A DNA stretch of 22,373 nt. Origin: JANRKB01 sp033763695 (GTDB lineage: Bacteria > Planctomycetota > Phycisphaerae > Phycisphaerales > UBA1924). The stretch covers positions 1 to 22,373 of the forward strand of contig JANRKB010000014.1 of NCBI GenBank assembly GCA_033763695.1, in the 5' to 3' direction. The position numbers were made by a program, and so were the translations under genes. The notes below the pieces were generated by a model that was given only the letters and a program-made list of their open reading frames with translations, was not told the origin of the DNA and searched no databases. Positions 21,859-22,373 of this stretch are shown here, piece after piece. Positions within the stretch are counted from its first letter, which is position 1. Each line of letters starts with the position of its first letter.

Positions 21859-22373
21859 ATGTCGGTGCGTGTGGAAACCCAGCGGCAGGAGACTCGCACA
21901 GAGCGATTGGTCGCGGCCAACGTCCGCGATCGCATCGCCGAGCTTTCTCCCACGCGCCCGATCGAGATTCTGCCACCCGATGCCGCGGTAACGCTGCGTG
22001 CTTTGCGAGAGAGTGATCGCGGCTTGTTCTGCGAGGCGGTCGCGGCCAGCCGCGAGCAACTTCAACGCTGGATCGGGCTGTTTCGACGCGTCGGTCTTGC
22101 GCCCGAGGCTCGCCACGAGTCCTTGGATGAACTCTTCGACCGTCAGCTCGCCCTCACGGAAATCGGTGAACGCACACGCTCAGCATGCCGTCGCGTCGGA
22201 GTGCTGGGTGACGGTCGCATCATCGGCTGCTTCAATCTCGGCGCGATCAGCCGCGGCCTGGAGTTCCAAGCCGAGGCGTCGTGGTGGGTCGCGACGCCCT
22301 GGGCTGGCAAGGGACTGGCGACGCAGGGTGTCCGCCGCCTGCTGGATTACGCCTTCGCGGATCAACCCGATGG
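21859..22373 (+). CDS. GNAT-family N-acetyltransferase, RimJ/RimL-like (cut by window end)
   Basis: The frame is open from ATG at 21859 to the last base (171 codons visible). An N-terminal extension (about 1-35) precedes a RimJ/RimL-type fold: IEILPPDAAVTLRALRESDR (35-54), REQLQRWIGLF (65-75), VGVLGDGRIIGCFNLGAISR (113-132) and ASWWVATPWAGKGLATQGVRRL (140-161), which contains the acetyl-CoA-binding GKGLAT loop. Such proteins acetylate ribosomal protein N-termini, amino acids or antibiotics; the substrate is unknown. GGAG at 21846-21849 lies 9 bp upstream. The gap to the BtpA gene is 75 bp on the same strand, so it may belong to the same transcript. Confidence 0.88.
   Translation, partial: MSVRVETQRQETRTERLVAANVRDRIAELSPTRPIEILPPDAAVTLRALRESDRGLFCEAVAASREQLQRWIGLFRRVGLAPEARHESLDELFDRQLALTEIGERTRSACRRVGVLGDGRIIGCFNLGAISRGLEFQAEASWWVATPWAGKGLATQGVRRLLDYAFADQPD

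Overview
The window is GC-rich bacterial chromosome with one serine-recombinase element at its left end and ordinary, densely packed genes elsewhere. Several things suggest a planctomycete, possibly of the Phycisphaerae: a large secreted protein with an odd caspase/gingipain-like tail, a large secreted protein resembling planctomycete DUF6263-type proteins, a UPF0314/DUF2585 gene, two photolyases of different classes, and weak or absent Shine-Dalgarno sites before some genes. This lineage call is an inference from protein resemblance, not a proof.

Left end (1-2250). A large serine recombinase (605-2236) lies between two inverted copies of an 88-bp sequence (124-211 and 2062-2149). The right copy runs into the 3' end of a tRNA-Ser(GGA) gene on the minus strand and carries that tRNA's hairpin terminator. 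The left copy is attached to a decayed, inverted copy of a recombinase 3' end. Three dyads of almost equal size (45, 47 and 48 bp) lie just upstream of the recombinase start. The recombinase frame has no stop before it crosses the tRNA gene, so the last ~57 residues are repeat-encoded or antisense-tRNA-encoded.

Middle (2254-16072). A 9-bp-periodic spacer leads to a secreted 670-residue protein and a lipoprotein trypsin-like protease, both on the plus strand. Convergent to these is an operon of an ABC exporter and an RlmI-like methyltransferase, overlapping by ATGA. Then come a UPF0314 membrane protein starting with TTG, a convergent membrane-anchored SGNH hydrolase, a secreted protein with a duplicated domain, and a secreted alpha/beta hydrolase.

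Light-repair cluster (14594-18302, minus strand). The order of transcription is a four-helix membrane protein, an iron-sulfur (FeS-BCP) photolyase overlapping it by ATGA, and a classical class I CPD photolyase. A purine-rich repeat lies upstream of this cluster.

Right end (18540-22373). Guanine deaminase (minus) and a beta-ureidopropionase-like amidohydrolase (plus) are divergent around a nested 48-bp palindrome that contains a TATACT box. The amidohydrolase overlaps a BtpA/SgcQ-family gene by ATGA. A GNAT acetyltransferase runs off the window. This part looks like a nucleobase-breakdown locus with a shared operator.

I see no rRNA, CRISPR array, toxin-antitoxin pair or phage structural genes. 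The least explained part is the recombinase element and its three dyads.
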